Source: Pimelobacter simplex
GTDB lineage: Bacteria; Actinomycetota; Actinomycetes; Propionibacteriales; Nocardioidaceae
Reading direction: 5' to 3'
Assembly: GCF_024662235.1 (NCBI RefSeq)
Contig: NZ_CP096277.1
Span: forward strand, 46,948-110,947
DNA: 64,000 nucleotides
The stretch's first letter is position 1. Each line of letters starts with the position of its first letter. The notes beneath the pieces were generated by a model that ran no database searches, was not told the origin of the DNA, and worked only from the letters and a program-made list of their open reading frames with translations. Below, one piece after another: positions 9,764-17,615 of the stretch. Position numbers and translations under genes: made by a program.

Positions 9764-10087
9764 ATGGTCACCATGGACCCAGCGACCGCACGGACGCTCG
9801 ACAACCGAGCGCAGCTGATCGGTGATCGACTGGGCTTGCGACTCCGGTTCCGGGTCGCTCCGGACGGCCTCTTCGCCGGCCTCACGGCCGGTAGCAGCTT
9901 GGCAGAAGCGCCGGTGGCCAACTTCGTCGGCTTTGGCCCCGCGGCAGCGCACGCAGCTCACTGGGATCTCGATCGCCTCGAGGACGGGAGGTACGTCATC
10001 CACGAGGCTCCCGCCGGCGCCGTTCTGGTCCGCTTCCTCTCCGCCGCCGAGTTGATCGCCAAGGCCGAGGGCCGCGGGCCGCGTTGA
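9764..10087 (+). CDS. hypothetical 107-residue protein
   Basis: This small protein of unknown function is downstream of and on the same strand as the relaxase gene, 61 bases after its stop. Two in-frame ATGs (9764 and 9773) are possible and neither has a strong ribosome site. The sequence has a compact alpha/beta look (LGLRLRFRVAPDGLFAGL, then GRYVIHEAPAGAVLVRFLSAAELIAKAEG). There is no signal peptide or membrane segment. It converges on the M48 protease gene with only 16 bases between the two stop codons. Confidence 0.55.
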   Translation: MVTMDPATARTLDNRAQLIGDRLGLRLRFRVAPDGLFAGLTAGSSLAEAPVANFVGFGPAAAHAAHWDLDRLEDGRYVIHEAPAGAVLVRFLSAAELIAKAEGRGPR

Positions 10088-10103
10088 GGACTCCTGGGGG
10101 CGC

Positions 10104-11066
10104 TTAGTCGGCTCGCTCGTCGACCAGGTGCCGACGCATCGCTGCGAGCCGCGCCCGGGGGTCCGGGTGGGTCGCGAACCAGCGGCGCTCGAACTGCGCC
10201 CACCCTCGGGCAAGACCGCCGGCCGGGAGGGGCTTCGCGACGTAGTCCTTGTAGAACCGCATCAGCTCGGCGGCCGCCTCGAGGTCGCGCGTCAGGGCTA
10301 CGGCGAACCGGTCGGCCGCGATCTCCTCACGTCGGTCGAACGCGATTTGGAGAGCGAGGAACGCCACCGCGGCGCTCATCGTGGTCAGCAGTGCCGGCCC
10401 GGCCATCTGGGGCGCGGCGACCAGTGCGACAACCGTGATCGCCGCGCCTGCGAGCACCAGGGCTAGGTAGCAGACGAGCCAGCCGTAGCGCGCCGCGACC
10501 GAGGAGCGCTCGCGTCGGATGACGTGCGCGAGCTCGTGCGCGGCGAGGCTCTGCACCGCGGCGGGGCTCAGGCTGGTGAGGGCGGACTGCGCGAACACCA
10601 CCGTGGGGTGCCCGGCCCGGAAGTGGGTCACCGCGAGACCACCGTCGCCCACGGGCCGTACGTCGTCTCCGGTGGGCGCACCGAGGTAGGCGACGACGTC
10701 GGTGGCCGGGGGCGTGACGTTCGCCAGGGCCGCGACGGCCGCCATCGCCGCGGCCGCCCGGCCCTTCAGCGCGGCGTCGACCGGCTCAGCGTGCCGGCGC
10801 GTGCGCCAGCTGGCGGCCCACGCGCCGAGGACCTTCGCCAGCGCGGCGACCACCAGGAAGGCGCCGGCGAGGTAGGCGATCGCCACGATGACAAGGAGTG
10901 CTGAGGTCACGGGATCGGCCACGTTCTGCGCCGGGGTGCTGGCGGTGAGGAGAGCGCTCAGAATCGCTCCCTGACAACCGAACGGGCCGCGAGTGCCTGC
11001 AAGCGGTGGTTCGGCGTCGCCCAGCGGCGTTCTGAGCCCGATTCGAGCCCGCCGCGCGCCCTTCAT
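10104..11066 (-). CDS. M48-family membrane metallopeptidase
   Basis: The 320-residue protein has the HExxH zinc motif (HELAH, residues 177-181) and a downstream glutamate in DRREEIAAD (about 244-252), as in M48 (HtpX/Ste24) peptidases. Probable membrane helices lie at about 54-78, 198-220 and 222-242, with the active site between them facing one membrane side. The family degrades or processes membrane proteins; the substrate here is unknown. The ATG overlaps the stop of the upstream gene (ATGA), making it the last gene of the coupling-protein operon. Its placement suggests a role in maintaining or processing transfer-channel proteins, which is inference. Confidence 0.8.
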   Translation of the reverse strand: MKGARRARIGLRTPLGDAEPPLAGTRGPFGCQGAILSALLTASTPAQNVADPVTSALLVIVAIAYLAGAFLVVAALAKVLGAWAASWRTRRHAEPVDAALKGRAAAAMAAVAALANVTPPATDVVAYLGAPTGDDVRPVGDGGLAVTHFRAGHPTVVFAQSALTSLSPAAVQSLAAHELAHVIRRERSSVAARYGWLVCYLALVLAGAAITVVALVAAPQMAGPALLTTMSAAVAFLALQIAFDRREEIAADRFAVALTRDLEAAAELMRFYKDYVAKPLPAGGLARGWAQFERRWFATHPDPRARLAAMRRHLVDERAD

Positions 11067-11431
11067 CGCGATGGAGCGGGAGCGCGGTCCACGCCCGCGG
11101 CCGGCGACGTCGACGGGATCGCGCGGTCCTCCGCCGCGCGGCCGCGGGAGGCTGTCGCAGGCTCCTCGAGGTCCTCGCTCGCCTCGACGAGCTGTCGCTG
11201 CTCCTCTGTGCTCGGCACGCCGTAGCGGCGCTCAGCCATCGCCTCGACCTGCGCCACGGCGTTCCACACGTGCTCCCCGGATGCGTGGGCGTAGCAGGCG
11301 TTGACGTGCTCGCGCGCGTGACCGAGCTCCTTCTTGCTCGAGCGCGGGTGCTCGCCGAGCGCCTTGAGTGCGCGCTGGGCTCGCTGGATGGCCTCGGAGC
11401 GCTCCTTCATCTGCATCGGTGCCTCTGTCAT
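11063..11431 (-). CDS. hypothetical 122-residue helical protein
   Basis: I do not recognise this protein. It is largely helical and charged (MKERSEAIQRAQRALKALGEHPRSSKKELGHAREHVNACYAH), with a disordered Ala/Pro-rich tail. The ATG at 11431 overlaps the previous stop and is preceded by GAAGGG. The end overlaps the M48 gene by four bases. It belongs to a tightly coupled minus-strand operon with the VirD4-like ATPase, so it may be an accessory transfer protein; the sequence itself gives no function. Confidence 0.6.
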   Translation of the reverse strand: MTEAPMQMKERSEAIQRAQRALKALGEHPRSSKKELGHAREHVNACYAHASGEHVWNAVAQVEAMAERRYGVPSTEEQRQLVEASEDLEEPATASRGRAAEDRAIPSTSPAAGVDRAPAPSR

Positions 11432-12135
11432 TCTCTCGGTCCCTTCTCGGTGCGGGTACGCGGCTGCGGGCCGTCGAGCTCGTCGTCCTGGAGCTCGCCG
11501 GTGTCGAGGTCGACGAGGCCGAGTCGCGGCGGCCCGGTCGGCGCCGACGGCTGCGCGTGTGCCCGCCTGTTGACCGGCAGCGCGTCGACGTCGTGGGCGA
11601 AGGCGTTCTCGCGCCGCTGGCGGCTGGCTTCGGCCAGGTGCTCGTTGTGTCGCGGCTTGGCCGGCCACGTCTTGTGCTCGTCGTCGCAGTGGGCCCGCAG
11701 CCTGTTGCGCATGCGGTCGGTGAACGCCGGCAGGCAGTAGCGGTGCCACTCCTCGAGCGCGTCGCTGGTCATCGCCAGCCCTGCTCGCCGGCGCTGGTCG
11801 GCCAGCACGGCGATCTCGTGGACCAGGTGCGGGTGCAGGGGCCAGCAGCTGGGGATGAGCCCGGAGACGTCCCAGGTGTACTCGCGGTTCAGCCAGATCA
11901 CGACGTCCTCGAGCCACTCCCACAGGTCGTGCCGAAGATCGGGGTCCAGGCAGGAGGCCGGCTCCCACGGCCGCGGCAGCAGCGCGTGGTTGCCGAGAGC
12001 CTTCTTCTCCTCCTCGGTGCCGTTGATGGCGATGTGCAGCTCCCGGTAGGCAAGCCGCACGTGGTCGCCGGGCATGGGGAACGGGAAGACCATCAGCGCG
12101 GGCGCCGCCCGGCGGGTCTGCTGCTCGGTGGTCAC
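11428..12135 (-). CDS. hypothetical protein of the coupling-protein operon
   Basis: The product is 235 residues and soluble by appearance, rich in aromatic residues and histidines (DLWEWLEDVVIWLNREYTWDVSGLIPSCWPLHPHLVHEIAVL at about 70-111). I see no catalytic motif. The start overlaps the end of the VirD4-like gene by four bases and the end overlaps the following start, so its dose is probably tied to the coupling protein. Homologues in other actinobacterial conjugative elements would be expected next to VirD4, but this could not be tested here. Confidence 0.65.
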   Translation of the reverse strand: MTTEQQTRRAAPALMVFPFPMPGDHVRLAYRELHIAINGTEEEKKALGNHALLPRPWEPASCLDPDLRHDLWEWLEDVVIWLNREYTWDVSGLIPSCWPLHPHLVHEIAVLADQRRRAGLAMTSDALEEWHRYCLPAFTDRMRNRLRAHCDDEHKTWPAKPRHNEHLAEASRQRRENAFAHDVDALPVNRRAHAQPSAPTGPPRLGLVDLDTGELQDDELDGPQPRTRTEKGPRE

Positions 12136-13592
12136 AGGTCATCACTCCTTGCGTGGTCGTCGTCGACGAAGCCGAGACGGCGTGCCTCGACGAGTGCCGC
12201 GGTGGCGCGGGCCTCGGGGGTGATGACCATGCGGCGGTCGTTGGTGAGGCGCTCGCGCAAGGCCCGCTGGTCGGCCAGGAGGCGTTCGCCGGCCTTGCCC
12301 TCCACACAGCGGTGCAGCTTGGCGATGATCGGCTTGCCGTTCTCGGCGATCACGAGAGCTTGGCGCTCGGGGAGCTGGCGGACCTCCTCGGGCCGCATGA
12401 TCGCGATGTCGTCGCCCTCGTAGCCGCCGCCACCACCGCGGTGCGTGCGCCGGCCGATCCGGACCTGGCCGAGGAGGTCGGAGATCTCCTGGTTGAAGGC
12501 GACGTCCTTGGACCCGCCGAACATGACCAGGGTGTTGGTGAGGCCGAGCAGCGCCCGGGCCTCGTGCTCGCCGAAGATGCTGGTCAGCTGGGGCCGGGTC
12601 TGGGCGGCCCAGATGAACGACAGCCCCAGTGCGCGCTCGTTGGCCATCCGGGTCCGCAGCGTCGGGAGCGGCGCGGTCGAGGGGAGCTCGTCGAGCACCG
12701 AGACAAGCGGCGGGCACAGCCGGCCTCCCCACGGGGAGTTGTTGGCCAGCACCAGGCCGGTGTCCAGCACGTGCTCGGCCACCGCAGTCATCAGTGGGCT
12801 GGCCGAGGCGTAGGGGTCCTCGCGGCCGAGGAGGTAGATGGTGCCGCGGCGGCGGATCACGTCGGCCAGGTCGGTGGCGGGGTGTCCGGGGCTGGGGATG
12901 CAGCGGCGGCGGATGTCGGCCTGGAAGAACAGCGACACCGCCTGCTGCACCGTGGTGACGGTGTTGCCGGCGGTGCGGTCGTCGCCGTTGAGTGCACCGT
13001 GCAGCAGGCCGTGCCAGAACGGCTCGGCGTGCGGATGCCGGCGCAGGATCTCCATCGGCTGGGTGGCCGCGGTCGGGTTCGCGACCCACTGCAGCACGTC
13101 CTCGAGCGTCTTCCCGGTCAGCGCCGCGGCGTGGAAGTAGCCCTGCAGGACCTTCGCGGACTCCGCGGCGTAGAACCGCGCGGCGTCGTCGCCGGTGCCG
13201 CCGGTGATCGCGCCCTTGACGGTGCCGGCGGTGAAGGCCTTGGCGCGACGCTCGGCCACCTTGGGGTCGACGCATCCGGCGATCGGGTCCCAGATCAGCT
13301 CGTCGACGACGCCCTCGGCCAGCCCGAACGGATCGAGCACCACGCACGGCCGGTCGTCGCGGGAGCGCTCGGTCAGGCTGAGCAGCAGGTCTTCGACCTT
13401 CGTCAACGTCACCAGGGCCGCGCCCGGGGCGCCGAGCAGCGCCGGGGTGAGCAGGTCGAGGGTCTTGCCGGAGCCCTGCGGGCCGATCACGCCGGCGGTG
13501 CGGTCCCACGGCACCCACAGCTCGCCGCCCCTCGGCTCGTGCGCGTCACCGATGCGCCAGCCGACGTCCCATGGGTCGAACCTCAGCTTCAT
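12132..13592 (-). CDS. VirD4/TraG-like type IV coupling ATPase
   Basis: This 486-residue ATPase should link the relaxase-DNA complex to the secretion channel and pump DNA. Walker A is GPQGSGKT at residues 37-44. The later VSVLDELPS stretch fits Walker B, and SFIWAAQTRPQL is the TraM-recognition/TraG C-terminal signature. Unlike most coupling proteins it has no membrane helices of its own; these are probably supplied by the overlapping upstream gene. AAGGAGGAG precedes ATG 13592, and both ends overlap neighbouring genes by four bases. Confidence 0.9.
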   Translation of the reverse strand: MKLRFDPWDVGWRIGDAHEPRGGELWVPWDRTAGVIGPQGSGKTLDLLTPALLGAPGAALVTLTKVEDLLLSLTERSRDDRPCVVLDPFGLAEGVVDELIWDPIAGCVDPKVAERRAKAFTAGTVKGAITGGTGDDAARFYAAESAKVLQGYFHAAALTGKTLEDVLQWVANPTAATQPMEILRRHPHAEPFWHGLLHGALNGDDRTAGNTVTTVQQAVSLFFQADIRRRCIPSPGHPATDLADVIRRRGTIYLLGREDPYASASPLMTAVAEHVLDTGLVLANNSPWGGRLCPPLVSVLDELPSTAPLPTLRTRMANERALGLSFIWAAQTRPQLTSIFGEHEARALLGLTNTLVMFGGSKDVAFNQEISDLLGQVRIGRRTHRGGGGGYEGDDIAIMRPEEVRQLPERQALVIAENGKPIIAKLHRCVEGKAGERLLADQRALRERLTNDRRMVITPEARATAALVEARRLGFVDDDHARSDDL

Positions 13593-14191
13593 CGCTCCTC
13601 CTTCGTTCGTCGCCCGTCCAGGAGCCAGGGGCTGAGCCCGTGGCCGAGCTGCGGGCCGGGTTGCTCGGTGTGGTCGCCGGGAGTGCGCTGCATCGGCGCG
13701 GCCGCGGCGGCGGCGTGCTTGCCGTAGATGTCGGGGCGGACGATGCCGGCGACCTTGCGCAGGCGGGTGACTCCCAGGAGCTTCTCGGCCTCGGCTGCAG
13801 TCGCCATGCCGCGCATCCGGCCGGGTCCCCAGCGCTGGTAGGCCCAGACGCCGGCCCAGATGGTCGCGGCCAGCAGCGAGAGCTCGGTCAGCGCGAGGCT
13901 GGCCCACACCAGGCCGCGGCCGGCGAGGTCGTCGGGGACCGGGGTGGGCAGTCCCGCCTCCGCGTTACCGCCGAGGACGCCGGGCAGGCTGGTCCAGAAC
14001 GCGGTCCCGATCGGTGAGGGGAAGGCGCCGGCGTTGGCGTCGGGCCAGGTCCACCCGGCGCCGGCCAGCAGGTTGGCCACCGATCGGCCGAGCTGGATGC
14101 CGATGACGATGACGAACAGGGTCGCCAGCGTCACTGCTAGCGGGACCTCCCAGGTCCAGGGGTAGGGGTCTCGTCGTCGGTCGCGCTGCAT
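13589..14191 (-). CDS. membrane partner of the coupling protein
   Basis: The 200-residue protein has two probable membrane helices (about residues 15-42 and 92-117) and a soluble C-terminal part ending in a basic tail. It sits directly ahead of the VirD4-like ATPase with an ATGA overlap. In many actinobacterial coupling proteins the membrane domain is fused in front of the ATPase, so I infer that here the two parts are separate genes. GGAGGTGG lies just upstream of ATG 14191, and copy 2 of the 37-bp element is 43 bases further upstream. No enzymatic motif is present. Confidence 0.75.
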   Translation of the reverse strand: MQRDRRRDPYPWTWEVPLAVTLATLFVIVIGIQLGRSVANLLAGAGWTWPDANAGAFPSPIGTAFWTSLPGVLGGNAEAGLPTPVPDDLAGRGLVWASLALTELSLLAATIWAGVWAYQRWGPGRMRGMATAAEAEKLLGVTRLRKVAGIVRPDIYGKHAAAAAAPMQRTPGDHTEQPGPQLGHGLSPWLLDGRRTKEER

Positions 14192-14234
14192 CGGTTGGCC
14201 ACCTCCGGGCGGTCGTGGGTCGTTGGGCCTCGCT

Positions 14235-14271
14235 GGTCACCTATGTGCGGTCAGCCCTCCGGTGCGATCAC
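14235..14271 (-). promoter_or_regulatory. 37-bp bipartite element, copy 2 (coupling protein)
   Basis: Read on the minus strand the boxes are GTGATCGCACCG and GCACATAGGTGACC with 11 bases between. They are nearly identical to copy 1 (one mismatch in 26 box positions). The element spans the 3' end of the EEP/M23 gene and lies 43 bases before the membrane-partner start at 14191, so that gene, VirD4 and the genes after them could form an operon controlled separately from the gene upstream. Confidence 0.75.
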
Positions 14272-17200
14272 ACGGCGCGGCTCGGGCGCGAGGCGTTCTC
14301 GGCAAGCCAGGTGGACGGGTCGACGTTGTCGGGGCCGTAGCTCGAGCCGTTCTTGAGGTGGACCTCGAAGTGGAGGTGGCAGCCCGAGACGTTGCCCTCC
14401 TTGCCGACCTGCCCGATCGGCTCGCCGGCGGCGACGGTCTGACCGCGGCTCACGCTGATGTTCTGCATGTGGGCGTACCAGGTGGTGAGGCCTCCGGCGC
14501 CGGTGGTGACCTTCACCAGCTGGGGACCAGCCCAGGAGCGCTGGGTGGTGTCGATCTCGATGGTGCCGGCGTGGGCGGCGTAGACGGTGGTCCCGCAGGG
14601 AGCCGAGAAGTCGGTGCCGGTGTGCCACTTGGACCAGTAGGGGCCGGTCTCGTGCCAGTTGTGGTTGTCGGCGCCGATGTACTTCGCCGGCACCGGGTAG
14701 ACCACCTCGTCACAGCTCGCACCCTCGAGGCCGACCGGTGAGACCTTGGCGTTGGGCAGCACGTTGATGTGCGGGTGGTCCATGTGGTTGGCGGTAGCGG
14801 AGCCGCGGTCCTCCATCCGACGCCAGCCCTCGTCGGCTCGAGCGACGGACCAGATCCGCTGGTACCAGATGATGTAGTCGATGCCGAGCTCGCGGGCGTG
14901 GGCCTGGGCGTAGGCCGCGAGTGCGTCTCCTTGGGCCTTGCCCGCGGGCGTCAGCGGGACCATGAAGTCGGCGGCGAGGCCAGCGGGGTGGCCGTTGGGA
15001 TCGGTGGCGCTCGCGCGGTAGCCGCCGACGGTCTTGATGCCGAACATGGGGCCGAGGATGTTGACCAGCTGGGTCAGCTGGGGCTTGACCGGCCCGAGGT
15101 TGTAGTTGGTCTCGGTGGCGACGGCGCACCCGGCGCTGCTCCCGGCCGTGGTGGCGGTCACGAGCGGGTGGTCGGCGAGCTTGCTGGCCTTGGTGCTGTT
15201 GTCGACCTCGGCGCTGGCCCAGGTGAGGTTGGTGCCGTAGACGTGGTCGATCGGCGCGTCCTGCTTGGGCTTCATGCAGGGCTCGGCCGACCCGCCGAAG
15301 GCGTTGGTCAGCTCAGGGGTCAGGGCGCAGTGCGAGGAGTTGTTGCCGTCCTTGCCGTCGTTGAAGTCACCCAGGATCACCGCCGGGGTGCCGGTGCCGG
15401 CGAGCTCGGTCATCGTGGCCAGCTGCCGGCGGAGTGCCTCCTTGCGGTGCCCCGCGGCGTTCCCCTGGGTGTCGGCCGGGTTGTGGATGCTCCAGACCCA
15501 GATCACCTGCCCGGCGCTGGGGCCTCCAGCTGTGCCGGTGAGCTGGACCAGCGGCATACCGGTGTCCTTGCCGCCGAAGTAGGGGATGTCGACGAGACGG
15601 GCGTCGGTCTGCTCCCACTCGTTGCGGTCCCAGACCACCCGGTTCTGGGCCTTCCCGGTGGCCGGGTACATGCCCCACTTGGCTGCGTACTGGTTGGCCA
15701 GGGCCTTGGCCTGGGGCGGGTGGACCTCCTGGAGGCCGGCGATCGAGACGCCGGCGTTCTCGATGGTCCGCATGGCGCCGGGCAGTCGCTTGTCCCAGGT
15801 GCCGTATCCCGGCCGCTCGCCGGGCTGGTCGGTGTGGCCTGCGCCGAGCAGGTTGAGGGTGCCGACGGTGATCGGGTTGACGGTGTCGCCCTGGCAGTTG
15901 GCGACGTTGGTGGTGGAGCCGTCGTCGGGCAGGTCGGGCAGGTCTCCACCGAGCAGGTCGGTGATGTCGCCGGCGACGTCCTCCCACTGGGCGTAGGCGT
16001 CGGGGTAGCCGGAGCGCTGAACGGCCTGCGCGGCCTGGGTGAGGGTCATGCTCTGCCAGCCGGGGATGTCGAGCAGGCCGGGGTTCCCGGTGTGCTGGGC
16101 CTGGCCGAAGAAGGCACGCGCGGACAGCACCGGGTTGGTGATCTCGGCTCGGGTGCCCCAGCCCTGCGAGGGCCGCTGCTGGAACAGGCCACCGGAGTCA
16201 CGGTCGCCGCCGGTGAGGTTGACCAGCTTGGACTCCTGGATCGCCGTGGCGATCGCGACCTGCAGGCCGCGGCGGGGAATCTGGAGGTCGCGGGCGACCT
16301 GGGCGATGGTGATCGCGTTGCCGGCCTGCTCGCTCGTCATGGTCGGGTAGCCAGAGGCGAACCGCAGCCGCATCAGCTGGGCGAGCACGTCGCCGGCCGG
16401 CGGCGCGGCCGCTGTCCTCGAGGTGTGGGCGACGTTCACGACGCCGTCGGTGGTGGCCGCGGGCTCGGGGGCGGTCTCGGGGCCAGCGCCGTTCATGGCG
16501 ATGCGCGCGGAGAGCCAGTGGTGGTCCGACACCATGGTGCCGTCCCAGCCCTGCTCGAGCCGGACGCCCTGGTACTGGGGGAAGAAGATGAAGTCGACGC
16601 CGTGGTTGTGCCAGGCGTAGCCGGCGGCCTTCATCTTCGCCGCGGCCGCCCACGGCAGGTCGGTGTAGGAGGCCTGGGTGTTCATGTCGCCGCCGATGAG
16701 CACCGGGCCGTGCGCGGCGAGCGAGTTGCGCAGCTGCAGCAGGATGTCCATCCCGGCGCCGTACTGCTGGGGGCGGGTCAGCGGCGGGTTGCCGTGCTGC
16801 TTCGGCCAGCGGTGCGGGTTGGTCATGTGGTGGGTGGAGACCACCGACACCACGGCGCCGTCGGCGCGCTCGAGGATCACCCAGGTGGCGAACCGGTCCC
16901 AGGTGACCGGCCGACCGTCGTAGAAGGTCTTGTCGTCGTCGACGAGCTGGACGCGGCCGCCGTTGGCCTTGGTCCAGGTCGACCGCTTCCAGAGCACGAC
17001 GTTGCCCATGGCCTGCTCGGCACCGGCACCGGACTCCGACGGTGTCGACACTCGGAAGGCGTCGTAGCCCGGGGCTGCGGCCTCGATCTGGGCGAGGCTC
17101 CAGCCGCCGGCCTCGTTCAGGGTGACGAAGTCGGGGCTCTTGGACAGCACCTTGGGCATGGAGGCCCGGAACCCGTCGAGGCCGGAGCGGCGCGGGATGT

Positions 17201-17414
17201 TGGCCTGGGCCATGGTGATCTTGCCCTTGACCGGGCCGCCCACGGGGCCGTCGATGGCACCGAGGTCGCCGAGCTGGGTTGGTGCTGACTGGGTGGTCTG
17301 GGTACGGCACTCGGCGGCCGCCGTGGTGGTCATGACGACCATCAGGGTCACGACGAACGGCAGCCCCATGAAGACGATCAGGACCGGCAGTCCGGCGAGC
17401 AGCAGCTTCTTCAC
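14268..17414 (-). CDS. secreted dual EEP-domain / M23 cell-wall hydrolase
   Basis: This 1048-residue exported protein has an N-terminal signal/anchor (1-34). EEP (DNase I-like) domain 1 (65-305) has N72, E101, H195, D243, N245 and D297-H298. A lytic-transglycosylase-like region (360-480) has AIQESK with E394. EEP domain 2 (515-755) has N521, E563, H644, D683, N685 and D748-H749. An ARB_07466-like region spans 762-885, and an M23 peptidase domain (905-1045) has HTGTD at 931-935 and HLH at 1013-1015. The last parts should open peptidoglycan for the mating channel, as VirB1-type proteins do. The substrate of the EEP domains is unknown. The GTG start at 17414 lacks a good ribosome site, and just upstream the transfer cluster is interrupted by block A. 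Confidence 0.85.
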   Translation of the reverse strand: MKKLLLAGLPVLIVFMGLPFVVTLMVVMTTTAAAECRTQTTQSAPTQLGDLGAIDGPVGGPVKGKITMAQANIPRRSGLDGFRASMPKVLSKSPDFVTLNEAGGWSLAQIEAAAPGYDAFRVSTPSESGAGAEQAMGNVVLWKRSTWTKANGGRVQLVDDDKTFYDGRPVTWDRFATWVILERADGAVVSVVSTHHMTNPHRWPKQHGNPPLTRPQQYGAGMDILLQLRNSLAAHGPVLIGGDMNTQASYTDLPWAAAAKMKAAGYAWHNHGVDFIFFPQYQGVRLEQGWDGTMVSDHHWLSARIAMNGAGPETAPEPAATTDGVVNVAHTSRTAAAPPAGDVLAQLMRLRFASGYPTMTSEQAGNAITIAQVARDLQIPRRGLQVAIATAIQESKLVNLTGGDRDSGGLFQQRPSQGWGTRAEITNPVLSARAFFGQAQHTGNPGLLDIPGWQSMTLTQAAQAVQRSGYPDAYAQWEDVAGDITDLLGGDLPDLPDDGSTTNVANCQGDTVNPITVGTLNLLGAGHTDQPGERPGYGTWDKRLPGAMRTIENAGVSIAGLQEVHPPQAKALANQYAAKWGMYPATGKAQNRVVWDRNEWEQTDARLVDIPYFGGKDTGMPLVQLTGTAGGPSAGQVIWVWSIHNPADTQGNAAGHRKEALRRQLATMTELAGTGTPAVILGDFNDGKDGNNSSHCALTPELTNAFGGSAEPCMKPKQDAPIDHVYGTNLTWASAEVDNSTKASKLADHPLVTATTAGSSAGCAVATETNYNLGPVKPQLTQLVNILGPMFGIKTVGGYRASATDPNGHPAGLAADFMVPLTPAGKAQGDALAAYAQAHARELGIDYIIWYQRIWSVARADEGWRRMEDRGSATANHMDHPHINVLPNAKVSPVGLEGASCDEVVYPVPAKYIGADNHNWHETGPYWSKWHTGTDFSAPCGTTVYAAHAGTIEIDTTQRSWAGPQLVKVTTGAGGLTTWYAHMQNISVSRGQTVAAGEPIGQVGKEGNVSGCHLHFEVHLKNGSSYGPDNVDPSTWLAENASRPSRAV

Positions 17415-17458
17415 GACAGGTCAGTCCCGGAGACGGCTCAGGCCGCAATCTCTAGGAA

Positions 17459-17468
17459 CTCAGGTTCG
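17459..17468 (+). repeat. 10-bp repeat at left edge of accessory block A
   Basis: CTCAGGTTCG occurs here and again at 32309-32318 in the same orientation, with an inverted copy at 32268-32277. The two direct copies bracket everything that separates the M23 gene from the VirB4-like gene. It could be a duplicated target or attachment core, but ten bases is short and I could not compare with an uninterrupted relative. Confidence 0.35.
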
Positions 17469-17494
17469 ATCGGACGTCCATGCGCCCCGATCTG

Positions 17495-17507
17495 CGTTTG
17501 CGCAGGT
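17495..17507 (+). repeat. CGTTTGCGCAGGT repeat, copy 1
   Basis: The 13-mer CGTTTGCGCAGGT occurs here, at 21122-21134 and at 41659-41671, always in the same orientation. The first two copies flank the three-gene recombinase module, about 80 bases before its leader ORF and 200 bases after its last gene. It is a candidate recombinase binding or crossover site. Confidence 0.45.
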
Positions 17508-17585
17508 GGCGTCGGTTCAGCTCTCTGGAGGGCGCGCATTGACGAAGCGTCACTCTGAACGACGGTTTGGCTGTAGTATCGACGC

Positions 17586-17615
17586 ATGATCGCCTCCACT
17601 GAAGTCGGTGACTGA
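17586..17615 (+). CDS. nine-residue leader ORF coupled to integrase
   Basis: A 10-codon ORF (MIASTEVGD then stop) ends in TGATG, so its stop overlaps the integrase start at 17615. The integrase itself has no ribosome site, so coupled translation from this leader is a sensible way to start it. A TAGTAT hexamer at 17574-17579 is six bases before the leader ATG and could be a -10 box of a leaderless transcript. I see no convincing -35 box. Confidence 0.4.
   Translation: MIASTEVGD

Noticed and set aside
6385..9921. 1178-codon open frame on the minus strand
   Set aside because: It is the GC-driven shadow of the relaxase gene; the relaxase has clear domains, and the minus frame shows only Gly/Arg/Val-rich low complexity.
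14769..17288. 839-codon open frame on the plus strand
   Set aside because: It is antisense to the EEP/M23 protein, which has intact catalytic motifs; the plus frame has no recognisable domain.
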